A stretch of DNA of 64,000 nucleotides from Bathynomus jamesi (taxonomy: Eukaryota; Arthropoda; Malacostraca; Isopoda; Cirolanidae), in assembly GCA_023014485.1 (NCBI GenBank), contig JAJOZX010003217.1, forward strand, positions 397,501-461,500, in the 5' to 3' direction. Position 1 is the stretch's first letter. Every line of letters starts with the position of its first letter. The notes beneath the pieces are model-generated. The model ran no database searches. It was given only the letters and a program-made list of their open reading frames with translations, and was not told the DNA's origin. Below are positions 22,901 through 34,342 of this stretch, in pieces. The translations under genes were made by a program, and so were the position numbers.

Positions 22901-23125
22901 AGGAGAAGAGAGGAGGAGTATGTGGGGCGCAGAGTGCTGGAGATGGAGTTGCCGGGACGGAGAAGAAGAGGAAGACCGAAGACGAGATGGAGGGACTGTG
23001 TGGTGGCGGACATCAGGGAGAAGGACTTGGAGGAGGACGTGGTATACGACAGAGGAGAGTGGAGAAGACGAACCAAAAACAGCGACCCCATGTAAAGATG
23101 GGATAATAAGCTGCGGAAGAAGAAG
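19908..23125 (+). mobile_element. Near-full-length RTE-clade LINE with 15-bp target duplication
   Basis: About 3.2 kb, the usual length of an RTE element. Both sides carry ATATTGTCTCTGAGT (19893-19907 and 23126-23140), a perfect 15-bp target-site duplication. The 5' part has the GGATAAATGGGGAGGGTTGG block characteristic of RTE elements, the single long reading frame starts at 20132, and the 3' end finishes in GGAAGAAGAAG, the short A-rich tandem tail of RTEs. The exact 5' boundary rests on the duplication alone. Confidence 0.88.
20132..23095 (+). pseudogene. RTE endonuclease-reverse transcriptase, interrupted only by two TAG codons
   Basis: One frame of about 987 codons encodes an apurinic-like endonuclease and then a reverse transcriptase; the protein nicks target DNA and primes cDNA from the nick. 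Endonuclease: RIATLNVGSM, VLCVQETRWKG, ISAYAPQS, VVLGGDMNGHVG, SQIDFILYRR. RT: NNKATGPDEIPAEAWK, NYRGIKIISHTMKI, MVFIDLEKAYDRIPR (motif A), GLHQGSALSPFLFN (motif B), MMYADDVVLS (catalytic YADD, about 22330-22345) and FKYLGSTVDAEGG. The C-terminus has RLRWYGHVRRREEEYVGRR. Stops are TAG at 21212-21214, between EN and RT, and TAG at 22820-22822, where related proteins carry glutamate (GAG to TAG). I saw no frameshift. The ATG at 20132 is preferred because the open frame upstream lacks an ATG. Confidence 0.9.
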
Positions 23126-23141
23126 ATATTGTCTCTGAGTG

Positions 23142-23990
23142 AAGTTTTCCAAGCATGACTCAGCCGAGACCCTTTAACAAATCTGTTTCTGGTTTCGAGT
23201 GTCCGGTCACTATAGTTTCGTATAGGAAGATCGAGTCGCTCTACCACTTGGAAACCATAGCAAAGAATTTTATGAACGGTAACTGCGAGTTTAAATCAAG
23301 AATACTTTTCTTTATAGATGTTAAAAACTAAAAAAAATTTTTTTTTTTAAATTTTGATATTTCACTCAAAATTAGAAAACCAAAAAATGCAAAATCCTGA
23401 GGTTTTGCCAAATATTGGTAGTGATACACAATAAAACAATATATCTTTCAAATGTCAACAAAATGAATATCAAAATTGATGGTACTCCTTGCTACAGCGA
23501 ATTATAACCTAAACTCCCTAAAAAAATCAGTAAAAATGAAACAGTGTAAAGAAACAGCCCTAAAGACTGTTATGTATAATGCATCAAGATTTTAAGTAAT
23601 AATTCAAAATCAAATAAGCATTTAGTATATGAATGCATAAAAAACAATCTCTCAAAATATACTGTGATAATGACAAATTCAGAATGCGGACTGTAAACAC
23701 CTATTCTGATTTTCTCCCTTATCTTATTTCTAACACTATATTTTCATAGGTAGAAAAATAAAACAGACCCTAGATTTGCTAAAGAACTAATGATTCTTAA
23801 AATACAAGATTTAGTCTTTAATACTGACTCAAAAAAAGGAGGAAAATAAAATTATTTGAAAAGAAGCATTTTTGCCAAATATATCCCACATCTCAACAGT
23901 AGAGAACTGCTGTAGAAATGGTGTATTCATCGAGCTCATTCCATGCTATTAAAATGCATTCTCGATGTTCACTGACATTATGAATATTTT
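23142..23990. other. AT-rich, no firm gene
   Basis: Left of 23247 there is a short open minus-strand piece described under 19581-19892. The rest, rich in A and T homopolymers, holds nothing recognisable. Confidence 0.4.
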
Positions 23991-23994
23991 GTCC

Positions 23995-24625
23995 CTAAAC
24001 TTTGTCAACTAAACGTCCCCATATGAAATAGTCAACTGGATTTAATTCTCGACTATTTGATACCCAATCATCTGGCGCGATGAAATCGGAAATTGTTCTT
24101 GCAAGTACGGAATGGTGTGCCGGGACGAGATGGAACGCCATCTTGCTCAAAAACATAATTTTTGTCGTAATTTTCAATTTCAAGCAACATCTTAATCAAG
24201 ATATTGTCAAAATAATGTTTTGAATCATTTTTCACAACTTTATCGACGTAAACAAGATATTTTTCCTAAACGAGAAATACCAACAACAGAAGCCATCACA
24301 GACTGGCTGAAGTGATGGTGTTTCTCTCGAATGAGCATGCGTTTGGAATTTTTTCTCTTTCTTTTTGATTATTTCGAGGCCGTTCAACAGTGAAAATCTT
24401 TTCATTCGTAAACCAAGTGACGGACACGCCGTTATTTGATCTAAAAAGGCGAAGCAGTCGACGGCAACATTGTACTCGTTTTACTTTGTACTGTTCAGAT
24501 ACACGATGCACTTGGAAACGCTTAAATGTTTTTGGACCAAGGTCTTTCTTTGCAATTCGATACACTGAACCTTTTCTTTTTTTGTACCAATGCGATTGGC
24601 AGTTCTCCATACACTCCAACTTGAA
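23995..24625 (-). pseudogene. Tc1/mariner transposase relic
   Basis: On the minus strand the N-terminal to middle part reads SVYRIAKKDLGPKTFKRFQV and TWFTNEKIFTVE (first catalytic region, aspartate replaced by asparagine), then FEQDGVPSRP-like residues, then DDWVSNSRELNPVDYFIWG. The order HTH linker, FTDEKIFTVE, SPDLNPxDY is that of mariner-type transposases. Frameshifts and missense changes at catalytic positions show that it is dead. Confidence 0.72.
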
Positions 24626-25802
24626 CGAAAATTGTCTTCTTGGCTTGGCTGCAAATAAGTTAATTTACAGATTTAATATTTGTGGGTCCTTCCTGTACGC
24701 GATTGTCCACTTCCCAGCCTTCGTGCAAGAATTCCCGTTCTAGAATTTTTTCAACAAGCGTTGCAAACTACGAACAATGTTGATTATTTTACCGTTTTAC
24801 TATTCAGTTAGGTTAGGTTACGCTAGGTAAGGTGTGGTTAGATTGGTCTTTTTCATTGAAAATCTGAAATGTATGTATGGGTTAATCACTCTTAGTTGAA
24901 TTTTTCATTTTCATTTGAAATCTCAAGTACATATACGCGGATAAGGTCGATCTGGAATAATGCTGACAGGCATGCTAAGGTCTAAAGTCGATACTAAGAA
25001 ATTTGACATTGCTCACGTAATCCAAAATTCTACTACTGTCACTAAGACAAATAAAATACCCAAAGAAAAATAGAATATTGACATTTAGTAACTGTACCTC
25101 TGAAGGTACTGTCATTTACACGCAAAGCGATCCGATGAAAATATTTTTATCAGTTTTCAGAATTTATTATATTCATGTATTTTTGATGATTATTATTTCA
25201 TCATACTCTGACTTTCGATTATCAGGGAAATTTTGTGGAAAAAAAAAAAATTTTATGCAGTAACTTTTGTTGAAAAGATTTCATGCAAATAAATAAAGCT
25301 ATCACATTTAGTCGTAGCTCAAAGCCCAAACGTTTCTTGTATTTGAAGATACAAATGTAATGTATGTAATGTAATGAATATAATGAAATGTAATGAAAAG
25401 GCATGAAAACTCTTGTCATGCCCTATTTGAATTAAAGAGAAGGTGAAAATTAAATGTCTTTCAAAATTGGACGCTGCCTCGTATAATGCAACTTTAAAGA
25501 TAAAAAAATCATTGAACTACAGTTTTATGACTACGGATTTTGTTTGTCTTTTATGTAAAATAAAATCAATACATAAAATTGGAAGCATCGTACCATACTA
25601 TTTGCCATTAATCTTTATTGACTTAAATTAAAAATTAATTATGCAAATGATCTCAGCTGTGTCTTAGTTTTTCTTGTTAATATTAACAAGCCGTGTTTTT
25701 ATTAATATTCAGCGTATCTTAACGGATAAATTGACTCTATCTGTATTAAATGACTGTTTTTGTAAACATTATTAATGATACATTAATGACGGTATAACTT
25801 TT
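24626..25802. other. No recognisable gene; short telomere-like motif
   Basis: Mostly AT-rich. CAGTTAGGTTAGGTTACGCT at about 24808-24827 is a short TTAGG-like run, and TGTAATG-type short repeats occur at 25358-25400. Confidence 0.45.
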
Positions 25803-26003
25803 GGATCACCTGAAGATCAGGGCCCTCAGCCTTCTTTAGTTAGCTTTATAAGGCTAACTAACGAAAATATCACGGCCTAACCTAACCAATCATCAAGGGG
25901 TACAGTTGACCTACGATTGGTTAGGTTAGGTCGTGATATTTTCGTTAGTTAGCCTTATAAGGCTAACTAGAGAAGGCCGGGTTCCCTGATCTTAAGATGA
26001 TCC
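25803..26003. repeat. Foldback repeat with TTAGG-rich core, different outer arms
   Basis: A 201-bp palindrome. The outer arms GGATCACCTGAAGATCAGGG and GGATCATCTTAAGATCAGGG (complement) differ from those at 18771-18971. The inner arms TTAGTTAGC.TTATAAGGCTA and ACTAACGAAAATATCACG and the core CCTAACCAATCATCAAGG are the same family. Flanks TAACTTTT and CAACTTTT match at 7 of 8 bases and may be a decayed target duplication. Confidence 0.85.
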
Positions 26004-26700
26004 CAACTTTTTTATTTGACTCATTAATTTCATGTAAGCGATCCAAGACACAAACTTAATTACGTACGTATAAATACATATATTTAAGTTACACCTAACC
26101 TGAAATTAGATAGAATATTTTCTCCTAAAGCAAATTTTTGTTTCAATTTGGCGAAACCATTTTTAATATGATCATATAACACCTAAATTGAATTCACGAG
26201 CGTAAAATCTAAATTACAGTTTTAAACACTTAAAAATTAAATTAATTTGAAGCAGAATTTTATTATACATTAAAAATATAATGAACCAAATGTAAATAAC
26301 ATGAAAAATTTAATGACGAGTCAAAGTAAATTCTTTGGAGGCGTTGTTCTAATTTATGTTAAGTTGACATGCGAAGTTGCTATTTTTTGTATGACTTTAT
26401 ATTAATTAAAGGCTCCTTTAAAATATAAATGGAGTTTTAACTTACGAAACTAAAACTCATTAAGATTATGGAAGCCTATACAGAAAAGTGTATCATAAAA
26501 ATATGTATTTGAACTATTATTGGGGGCCACTTCACATCTGGCGCGACACTTTATGCTTTAATATTACTAATACTGTTCATCAAATAGAAATAACGCCATT
26601 AATAGGCCATTAACTGTTATAATTTCAAATAATTTTATAGATTTTCAGAAATTTATTTTAGTTTTACTAAAAGTAATATAAAATACCATAACAAACCCAT
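26004..26700. other. AT-rich DNA with no recognisable gene
   Basis: Only short reading frames; I see no repeat structure apart from AT-rich tracts. Confidence 0.4.
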
Positions 26701-26714
26701 GAAATGATGGTCAA

Positions 26715-26775
26715 ATGATGGTTAGGTTAGGTTATTAAGGTTAGGATGGTTAGGTTAGGTTAGGTTATTAAGGCC
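26715..26775. repeat. Interstitial TTAGG-type telomere-like repeats
   Basis: Blocks of GGTTAGGTTAGGTTA interrupted by TTAAGG. TTAGG is the ancestral arthropod telomere unit. The run is short and degenerate, so it is interstitial and not a chromosome end. Confidence 0.75.
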
Positions 26776-26804
26776 TTCATTGTTTGTAATAATTTTCTAA
26801 TATA

Positions 26805-27370
26805 CAGGGTGATCCGTTTGGGTATGGATAAAATAAAATTGATGTGAAATGGAAACAGTAACATTGTATAGTTTAATATTTGGCAAACAATGCCCACAAA
26901 GATGGTACATTGTGACAAACCTAATTAGTTTTCAACATGACCCTCCCGCCCTTCCGGACACAACAGAGGTCATAACGAGAGGCTAATTCTTACGACCACC
27001 CGCGTGTGGTTTAGTGATAGACCCCGTTTCTTCAAATATGCGGTACCACTGCACTATGGAGTCGTACTTAGGAGCTTTTCGAACACCATACACACGGCGA
27101 AACTCACGCTGTACCACCGTCACACTCTCAAACTTAGCAAACCAAATGACACACTTCGTACGTTCTTGCGCATTCGCCGCCATCTTCGAAAGTGGCATAT
27201 GTCTCATGAGTCCGACAGCAGATGGCGCTCGTACGTCTGGCAGGGGATTGTATAGCCTATTACAAACTCCCACATTTTATGACCACACGCGCAACAGATA
27301 AGCGCTGTATCGCTTCTCGGTAGATTCTCACAGCGTTTTTGTTTTATCCATACCCAAACGGATCACCCTG
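26805..27370 (-). mobile_element. Tc1/mariner deletion derivative keeping only the HTH domain
   Basis: A 566-bp element with inverted ends CAGGGTGATCCGTTTGGGTA.., flanked by TA (26803-26804, 27371-27372). The minus-strand frame 26983-27273 encodes a DUF4817-type N-terminal domain: ERTKCVIWFAKFESVTVVQR, EFRRVYGVRKAP, IVQWYRIFEETGSI. The DDE domain is deleted, the mirror image of the 10818 element, which keeps only the catalytic half. It sits directly left of a LINE fragment. Confidence 0.88.
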
Positions 27371-27384
27371 TATTATTCCATTAT

Positions 27385-27630
27385 CTAATTCGTGGGTTAA
27401 TTATAAAAACGGTTCTGGCAGGAGTCTAAATTTGCTTTATAACGGATCTTTTGGACTGTTGCATAAGTCATCTCCAAAATGCTCAGCTTCACAAATGTTC
27501 GCTAACCAAAATGTGTCCCGCCTCTCGAAAGTAACATATCGTGTTCAGTACAGTCTAATGCAAAGAATTAAAGACTCAGACAGTCCAATTGTTAAAGTTA
27601 TTCCTTCAGTCCAGTTTTATGCCTTCTAAA
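27385..27630 (+). pseudogene. LINE family J1 C-terminal fragment, copy 2
   Basis: GRSLNLLYNGSFGLLHKSSP and YRVQYSLMQRIKDSDSPIVK match the end of the LINE at 17805-17990. It is truncated on the left where the mariner derivative is inserted. Confidence 0.82.
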
Positions 27631-28198
27631 TGGTGCCTGTAAAATTTCAGCGAGTGTATACTGTATTTACGATCAAGAGAGAATCAATTTCCTTTTGAAA
27701 TATTAAGTTTTGAATATTAAGCTTCCAAACGATAACAATTTACTCACTTCAGAAATTTAATTTACACTTGGCTGTAAGTACATGGTGCGTTCGTTCCACT
27801 ATTAATTAAGCTCAATAATTTAGGCATTTAAAAAGGGTTATATTTTTCTTGTAAAAGCCGAATTTTTTTAGTTTATATATATATATATTTATATATATAT
27901 ATACACACAACCTTACAACCTTACAAAGGTTTCGCGCGATGATTCCTCATTTCGCGAAGGTCAAGCTTGTCGCCCCTCCTCTCGAGTTGGCCTGGTGAAG
28001 TAGTGAGTTGGTTTCTTGTGCTCTCCACCTCACATAGCCAGGTACGCCCGGTTCATCGGGGATTGTTCTGAGCCAGGCGTCTAGTCTTCTTTTGAAGATG
28101 TCCACTGCAACTCCCTTCGTGTTTCTTAGGTCTTTGGGCAACTGATTAAACAGTTTTGGTGCTCTCACTACAAAACTATTTTCTTTCAGGGTTAAGGA

Positions 28199-31100
28199 CA
28201 GGGTTGGTAAAAACCCGGGGTTTTCACACAAAAAACAACCCAACTGGGTTTTTGCTGGGTTTTTGGGTTTTGGGTTTTTTGATGGGTTGAAATTTTTTTT
28301 AGAAAGGTTCGATAATTATGTAGTGCCTAATATATCTATTATTTTATTAATTTATTTATCTAATCTACAATATATATTAAAAAGACATCTTTATTTCACA
28401 GAAAGTTCAGATATGAGAGATAATAATGACACATTAGAATTTTCTCCATTTTAATTTTAGATCTTTCCTTTATTTCTTAACAGCAGATTTCAGCTTTATT
28501 TAGACCTAACTCAAATTTAAATTTTTAAGATGCCAAACTCAAAGAGTTATAGAGGTGGAAGATCTAATGCTGGCGAATGGGACGAGGTGACTTTATTAAG
28601 TGATCAGCCTACTAGAGTACTATACAATTATTGTAAAGAAAGTATCACTTGAAAAATTGAGAGAGTGAAACATCATCTAGAGAAATGCAGTAAAAGAAAA
28701 GTGGAATGTTTTGAAAATGAGGCAAGAGGTATGCCGAGACTCGAATTTGGAGCATCAGTTGAAACTGATTCACTTCCTCCAACTTTGGCTTCTGGCAAAG
28801 ATGATCCAAAGATTATAAGTGAAAATGTGCCTAAAATGAGTGACACCAGTACAGGTTCTTCATCATCCACATTCTGTCATTCAACACCAATAAAGCATGA
28901 TAAAAGGCAAAGATCAATTACACCATTTGTGGTAAGAACGACTGTGGACCAAAAGGAAGAATTAGATTTACAAGTTGCAAGGTTCTTTTTTTCAGCTAAC
29001 ATACCCTTCAACGTTTTAGAAAATAAAGAATTTATAAAATTAATCAAAGGTCTAAGATCAGGATATGAACCACCAAACCAAACAGGAAAAGATTGGCATC
29101 TGATCTGTTAATAAAAGTTAATGATGAAGTAATCCATGAAATGAAGAATGACCTTAATCTTGATGATTGTACCATTACCCTTATACAAGATGGCTGGAGT
29201 TCAGTAGGTAATGATCCTATTATTGCGTACAGTATTCATAATGGAAAACAGCCATATCTGATTTCAGCAGTAGATGCTGGAAGTACAAAAAAGACAGCAG
29301 AATATTGTGCACATTTAGCTAGAGAAGCAATAACAAAAACTAAAGAAATATATGGCATTGATATAAGTATAACTATTTTGTAGGTACTTTTTATTTTAGT
29401 TATAAACTGAGTGTAATTCTCCGCCTTGGTATACTCAAATGCTCAGTTCCTTATGAGTTATGACATTTATTTTCAGGTATTTGCTATATGCACTGATAAC
29501 GAAACAAAATGATAAGAATGAGAGAAATTCTTAAGGAGGACAACTACAGTCTTATTACTTATGAAGTTATGACTGTTCAGCACACACCATCATCACAACT
29601 TGGTAGAAAAAATGTATCCCCAAAATCAGTTCTCAAGCATGTTGTAGAAACTAACAAATATTTCCGAAACCATCACCAACCTCATGTAAGCTAAAACAAA
29701 TCCAATAAATTAGCTACTGTCAGCTTTACTTTTATGCATTAGCACTGTCAATGTTAGTATTAGCACTGTCACCAGTGTGAATCCTAATTCACGACTCATT
29801 AATAAGTTGCATAGGCTATTTATTAATGCTGTCAAATCCAGCAATATTTGTAAAAAATTTATATTTTAGGGTTGGTTAATGGAGAAAGGAAGTATGATGC
29901 CGCAACTACCAAATGAAACCAGATGGAATTCTCAGTTAGAATGCATAAAAACCTATTTGTCAAATTACTCTCTATATATAGAAATAAGAGGAGAGCATAT
30001 TGAAGACATTGATCACAACATCGGAAAACTGATAGATAACTTATCTATACAGAGAGAGGCACTCAATTTACAGTCACAACTCTTACTTGTTGGAAATGCT
30101 CTAGATAAGGTGTGTTTATATTATGCAGTTAAAATTACTTAACTTTAAATACCAATATTAATTTCAAGATATTTTATAGACTTATAGTGCACATTTTATT
30201 TATAGAATCCTGTACTAAAGCACTACTAATAAATAATTAAAACACACTTTATTTTATGTGTTGTAACTTGTAACACCAAAAAATAAATTCTAACAATGCA
30301 TAATTCTAAATGTTTACAGATGTTTCCATTCAGCCATATATAACTTTATAGTTTTTATTTTTTTGTTACAGTTGCAAGCTGATAATAAAACATTATCTGA
30401 TGCTGTTGAAATTTGGCTCAATTTAATCCAAGATGAAAAATTAGCTCCATACAAAGAAGATATTATTAAGAGATTTATAAAAGCTATGGAGCCATGTCAT
30501 CTTTTGGCAAATATAACTGACTCAAAGTATGAAGGTAAATAGGACCTAAATGCTTAACTACTATCAATATATAAAACATAGGTAACTCAACTGTATGGGC
30601 AGAAGAGTTTTCTCTAATCTGAATCAAATCATCTGGCATTGCCATATTAGATAACAATTAGCATGAATTAGATACTATAACATAAATTATATAATCTAAT
30701 TATTAGCTTTATTTTTGTTTCCACACAGTTCTATTATTTTTCAGGACAAAAACTGAATAGAGTTCAAGAGGAAGAGGCTGAAGAATGGCTGATTGAAATA
30801 AATTCAGAATACATGGCAGGATATTATGCATTCCGCTTAAAAGACGCACTAATTTTTCCTCCTTATTTATTCAAAGATAGTATAGAGCTCTACATCAGCT
30901 AGTAATTGGTGGAAAATTGTTGAAATGAAAGAAAAAAAGAGACCAGGTTACCATTAGGTTTTGCTAAATTTATGAGATCTATTCATAGTTGTCCGGCCAG
31001 TTCCGGATCATTGGAAAGATTTTTTCAACGTTTGGCTTGGTATGGAGTAAAATGCGAAATAGGTTAGGGAAAGAAAAGGCAGAAATGTTGGTTCGAATCT

Positions 31101-31470
31101 ACCGCCACCTAAGGTCAAAAGATGCTGAACATACTGATCAATAATCAATATTAGGTACCACTTAAATTATTTAAATTATAAAGCTAAAAAGAAACACGAT
31201 TTATTTTTAGATATAGGTAGCCAATTAGAAGATAGATAAATTAGATACAGTATTATAATGAAACATGTCAAATAAATAGTTTCTGGAAATTTTAGTTTAT
31301 ATTGGCCTTATCACATTAATTATAGTTTATAGTTGTTAATATATAAGACTGCATAACCATATTATAAAAAAATGCCAAGTTAAAAATAAGTTTATGAGAA
31401 GTAAAGATGTGGGTTTTTAGGTTGGGTTTTTGATGGGTTTTTGGTCTTGGGTTTTTGGGTACCAACCCCG
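28199..31470 (+). mobile_element. hAT transposon nested in a LINE, perfect 8-bp duplication
   Basis: A 3272-bp element starting CAGGGTTGGTAAAAACCC and ending TACCAACCCCG, with GTTAAGGA on both sides (28191-28198, 31471-31478). Both subterminal regions are full of GGGTTTTTGGGTTTTGGG-type tracts. The transposase gene is on the plus strand at 28530-31144. Its LINE host has an uninterrupted sister copy at 12096-12113, so the insertion point is known exactly. Confidence 0.93.
28530..31144 (+). pseudogene. hAT transposase gene with about four introns, decayed
   Basis: hAT-type DDE transposase with an N-terminal BED-like zinc finger (YNYCKESI..VKHHLEKC; the first cysteine is now tyrosine), an RNase H-like fold containing LIQDGWSSVGNDPIIAYS, CTDNETK and ETRWNSQLECIKTY, and a C-terminal dimerisation segment SSGSLERFF..MRNRLGKEKAEMLVRIY. 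Introns inferred from GT..AG ends with consistent phase: 29384-29476, 29686-29869 (phase 0), 30110-30371 (phase 0) and 30535-30744 (phase 1). Lesions: TGA in the zinc finger near 28650, frameshifts near 29085, 29500, 30890, 30955 and 31025, and TAG at the end of exon 2. The start is the ATG at 28530. Confidence 0.85.
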
Positions 31471-34148
31471 GTTAAGGATGTCCCCCTTCTCGCCTTCAAT
31501 TTGGGAATACGACACAGTCTACCGTTTCTACCTTCCACCGTTGTTTGGGGAGTTATAGGGTTCAGAGTAAGATTAGGGAGTAGTTTCTCCATTATTTTGC
31601 ATGTGTAAATAATGGTGTATCTCTCTCTTCTCCTTTCCAGTGAATATAGATCTAGTTCGCGTAACCTTTCCCAGTAATTTAGTTCTTTTCACCCATTGAT
31701 CTTGGCTGTGAAGCTTCTCTGGATCCCTTCCAGCTGTCTAATGTCTTCTTTTTTATATGGGGATGTTATGACCGAGCAGTATTCCAATTTGAGTATTATC
31801 AGGGTTTTCAGTAGAGGAATCATTACATTCCTATCCCTTCTTTTAAAGGTTCTCAATATCTGTCCCGTTATTCTCTTTGCTCTGTTTACTGCTATCTTAT
31901 TTTGTGTTTCAAATTTCGCATAATCTGTCATTACAGCCCCTAAATCTTTTGCTCTGGAATTTCTCTGAAGTTCCTTTTCATTTGGGGTATAATATTCCAT
32001 GGATTTTAGGTCTTCTCCTTTTCCGTACCGTTATAGCTGAAATTTCTCGGTGTTAAACTTCATATTGTTGTCTTCCGTCCACTTGTAGATTCTGTTTATG
32101 TCGGTTTGTAGAGAACCTATATCTTCTGGGTTTCTTATTTTTCTACTGAGCTTTGTGTCATCCGCAAAGGATGTTACTGTGCTGTCTCTGATAACGTCCT
32201 CATCTATGTCAGTTAGCATGATTATGAAGAGTAGTGGAGCTAATACTGTTCCTTGTGGTACTGAGCTGAGGACCTCTGATTCTGATGAAGATACTCCTTG
32301 TACTGTAACGACTTGCCGCCGCTCACCAAGGAAATTACATATCCATTTCCCTACTTTTCCTGTTATTCCCATATATTTCAGTTTAGGTATTATGATTCCA
32401 TAGTCATCATAGTTTTCATTACTTTCAAGTGAATCAATAATGTTGGTGTAGTGTTCCATTAATTGTGATATGCATGATCTGCCTGACCGAAACCCGTGTT
32501 GGTTATCATTGAATTTTTTCTGAGTTCCCAAAAAGTCAGATTTTCTGTCTAACTATTCTTTCAAATATTTTAGTGACATGAGACGTAAGCGACACTGGCC
32601 TATAGTTTTTGGCCTCAGATCGGTCTCCTCCTTTATATATTAGAACTATGTTTACGCTCTTCAGGTTGCCCGGTATTTCTCCCATGTCTAGGGATCGTCT
32701 CCATATCCAGTATAGGGGCTCAGCGATTGCATTCTTGCAGTTTTTGATCAGTGTGGCATTCCATTTATCCGGTCCTGCTACTGAGTGTGTTTTTAGTTTC
32801 CCTATGGCTTGTGTAATATCATTCGTCGTAAAGTCGAAATCTGTTATACTTTCCCCTTGTGGTTCTTCTTCAAAGAACGCGTTTCCATCGCATATCAATT
32901 TGTCAATTGTTGGGATACTGAAAGATGATTCGACTGAGCTCTTAATATATCAGATACTTCTGTTAGATCATCAGATAAAGCACTGTTCTCATTTTTTAAA
33001 GGTCCGGTAGTCGCATGGTGTTTCGACTTTTTTTTGGCGAAATTAAAGAAGTACTTTGAGTTAGCCTTTATCGTTTCTATAGCGTCGTCTTCTTCTTTTT
33101 CTGTATGCTTCTCGATTAGTTCCTATACTTTGCAGTTTATCATTTAATATTTTTCTGATGTTCTTATCTTTACAATTACTTAATTTTGCAGTCACTCTTT
33201 TTCTCTTTCGAAACAATGCCCTCTTTTGTCTTTCGAACCTGCTTCTCTTTCCTCTTTGTTGTATCTTTGGGACATGTGTTTCCACAATTTCTAACGTCTT
33301 CTCCTCTAACGTCAATAACATCTCTTCCGTTGTCTTGGCCTCGAAAATGGTTTTCCAATCTATTACTTCCATGCTGGATGTCACATCTTCCCAGTTTATA
33401 GCTTTGGAGTGAAAATTAAAAATTTCGAATTTGCTTCTTTCTGTTGTGCGTGTTCTTTCCTTTCCTGTTGCCTTTATATTAGTTGTTATTTCAATGATAT
33501 TGTGGTCCGATATCATAGTTGGGGATATTTCTACATTATCAATTAGATTACTGTTGTTTGTGAATACCAAATCTAGGCAGTTGTTTTTTCTTGTGTTTTC
33601 TGTTATTTCTTGCGTTAACATAAATTCATCAGCTAGAGCTAGTAGCATTTTTACCTGCTCCTGGTCTTCTCGTGTGCCCCCCTTGTCCTGGTGTATACAT
33701 ATATTTTTTCCTATCCTTTTATATTTCATGAATTGGAAATTAAAATCACCACAGAGAAAAATATTTGAGGTTGGAGAGTGTAGATCTTTTACCCAGTTTC
33801 TTACCTCTGGAATGGAATCTGAAAATTTTGAGGTTGGCGTGTTTGGGGGTCTGTACATTACAATTAGTACCATATTTAATTTTTCAACTTTTGCTGCTAC
33901 ACATTCTACGTAGCTGTTTGAGGTACTTATAGTCATTTCTGCCATATGCCTTTCGCGTGTGTAAATAGCATATCCTCCTTTACGTCTCACTGTTCTGTCG
34001 GCTCGGAGTATGTTATAGTTGTCAATTTGTATTTCTTTTTTGTCAACACAGAACTCATAGTTTTCACAGTTCACCTGGCAGTCCTTTAGATGAGTTTCCG
34101 TGAGGCATGCAAAGTCTGCTCCGGCTTCTTGCACGAGTCCTTCCAGGT

Positions 34149-34330
34149 GTATATATATATATATATATATTGATGGTGTGTGAAACGCAGTTTAATAATG
34201 AACAGGAACACCAGGGAAAAACCCCTAAAACTTTAATTGATACCGACATTTCGGAATGTACTCCTTCCATCTTGAGAGGTGAAACGATAAGAGTCTAAAT
34301 GCAAAAAACTTCACTTTTTTCTACGTGAAG
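34149..34330. repeat. (TA)n plus Penelope-associated leader piece
   Basis: After a short TA tract, 34180-34225 reads CGCAGTTTAATAATGAACAG and GAACACCAGGGAAAAA. A close relative (AGCAGTTTAATGATGAACAG) is present in reverse at 35745-35790, at the 5' side of the Penelope-like relic, so this is probably part of the same family's terminal repeat. Confidence 0.6.
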
Positions 34331-34342
34331 GTCAAAATAGGA

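Larger units (their letters stand above)
27930..34150 (-). pseudogene. LINE (CR1/Jockey-like) endonuclease-RT, split by a nested hAT
   Basis: Read on the minus strand from 34150 down. The endonuclease (34134-33061) has ADFACLTETHLKDC, VLIVMYRPPNTPTSK, NIFLCGDFNFQF and MISDHNIIEITT. The RT (32898-31690) has KTHSVAGPDKWNATLIKNC, NYRPVSLTSHVTKIFERIV, HGFRSGRSC, SVPQGTVLAPLLFIIML and VTSFADDTKLS (catalytic FADD). The C-terminal domain runs across 31690-31479 and, after the hAT insertion at 28199-31470, continues at 28190-27945 (KLFNQLPKDLRN, VPGYVRWRAQET). Motif A, expected after NIIDSLESNENYDD, is deleted near 32420. Frameshifts separate EN from RT. The 5' end is cut by a (TA)n at 34149-34170. 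Confidence 0.88.

Noticed and set aside
26715..26775. Chromosome end
   Set aside because: TTAGG runs are short, degenerate and surrounded by ordinary repeats on both sides.
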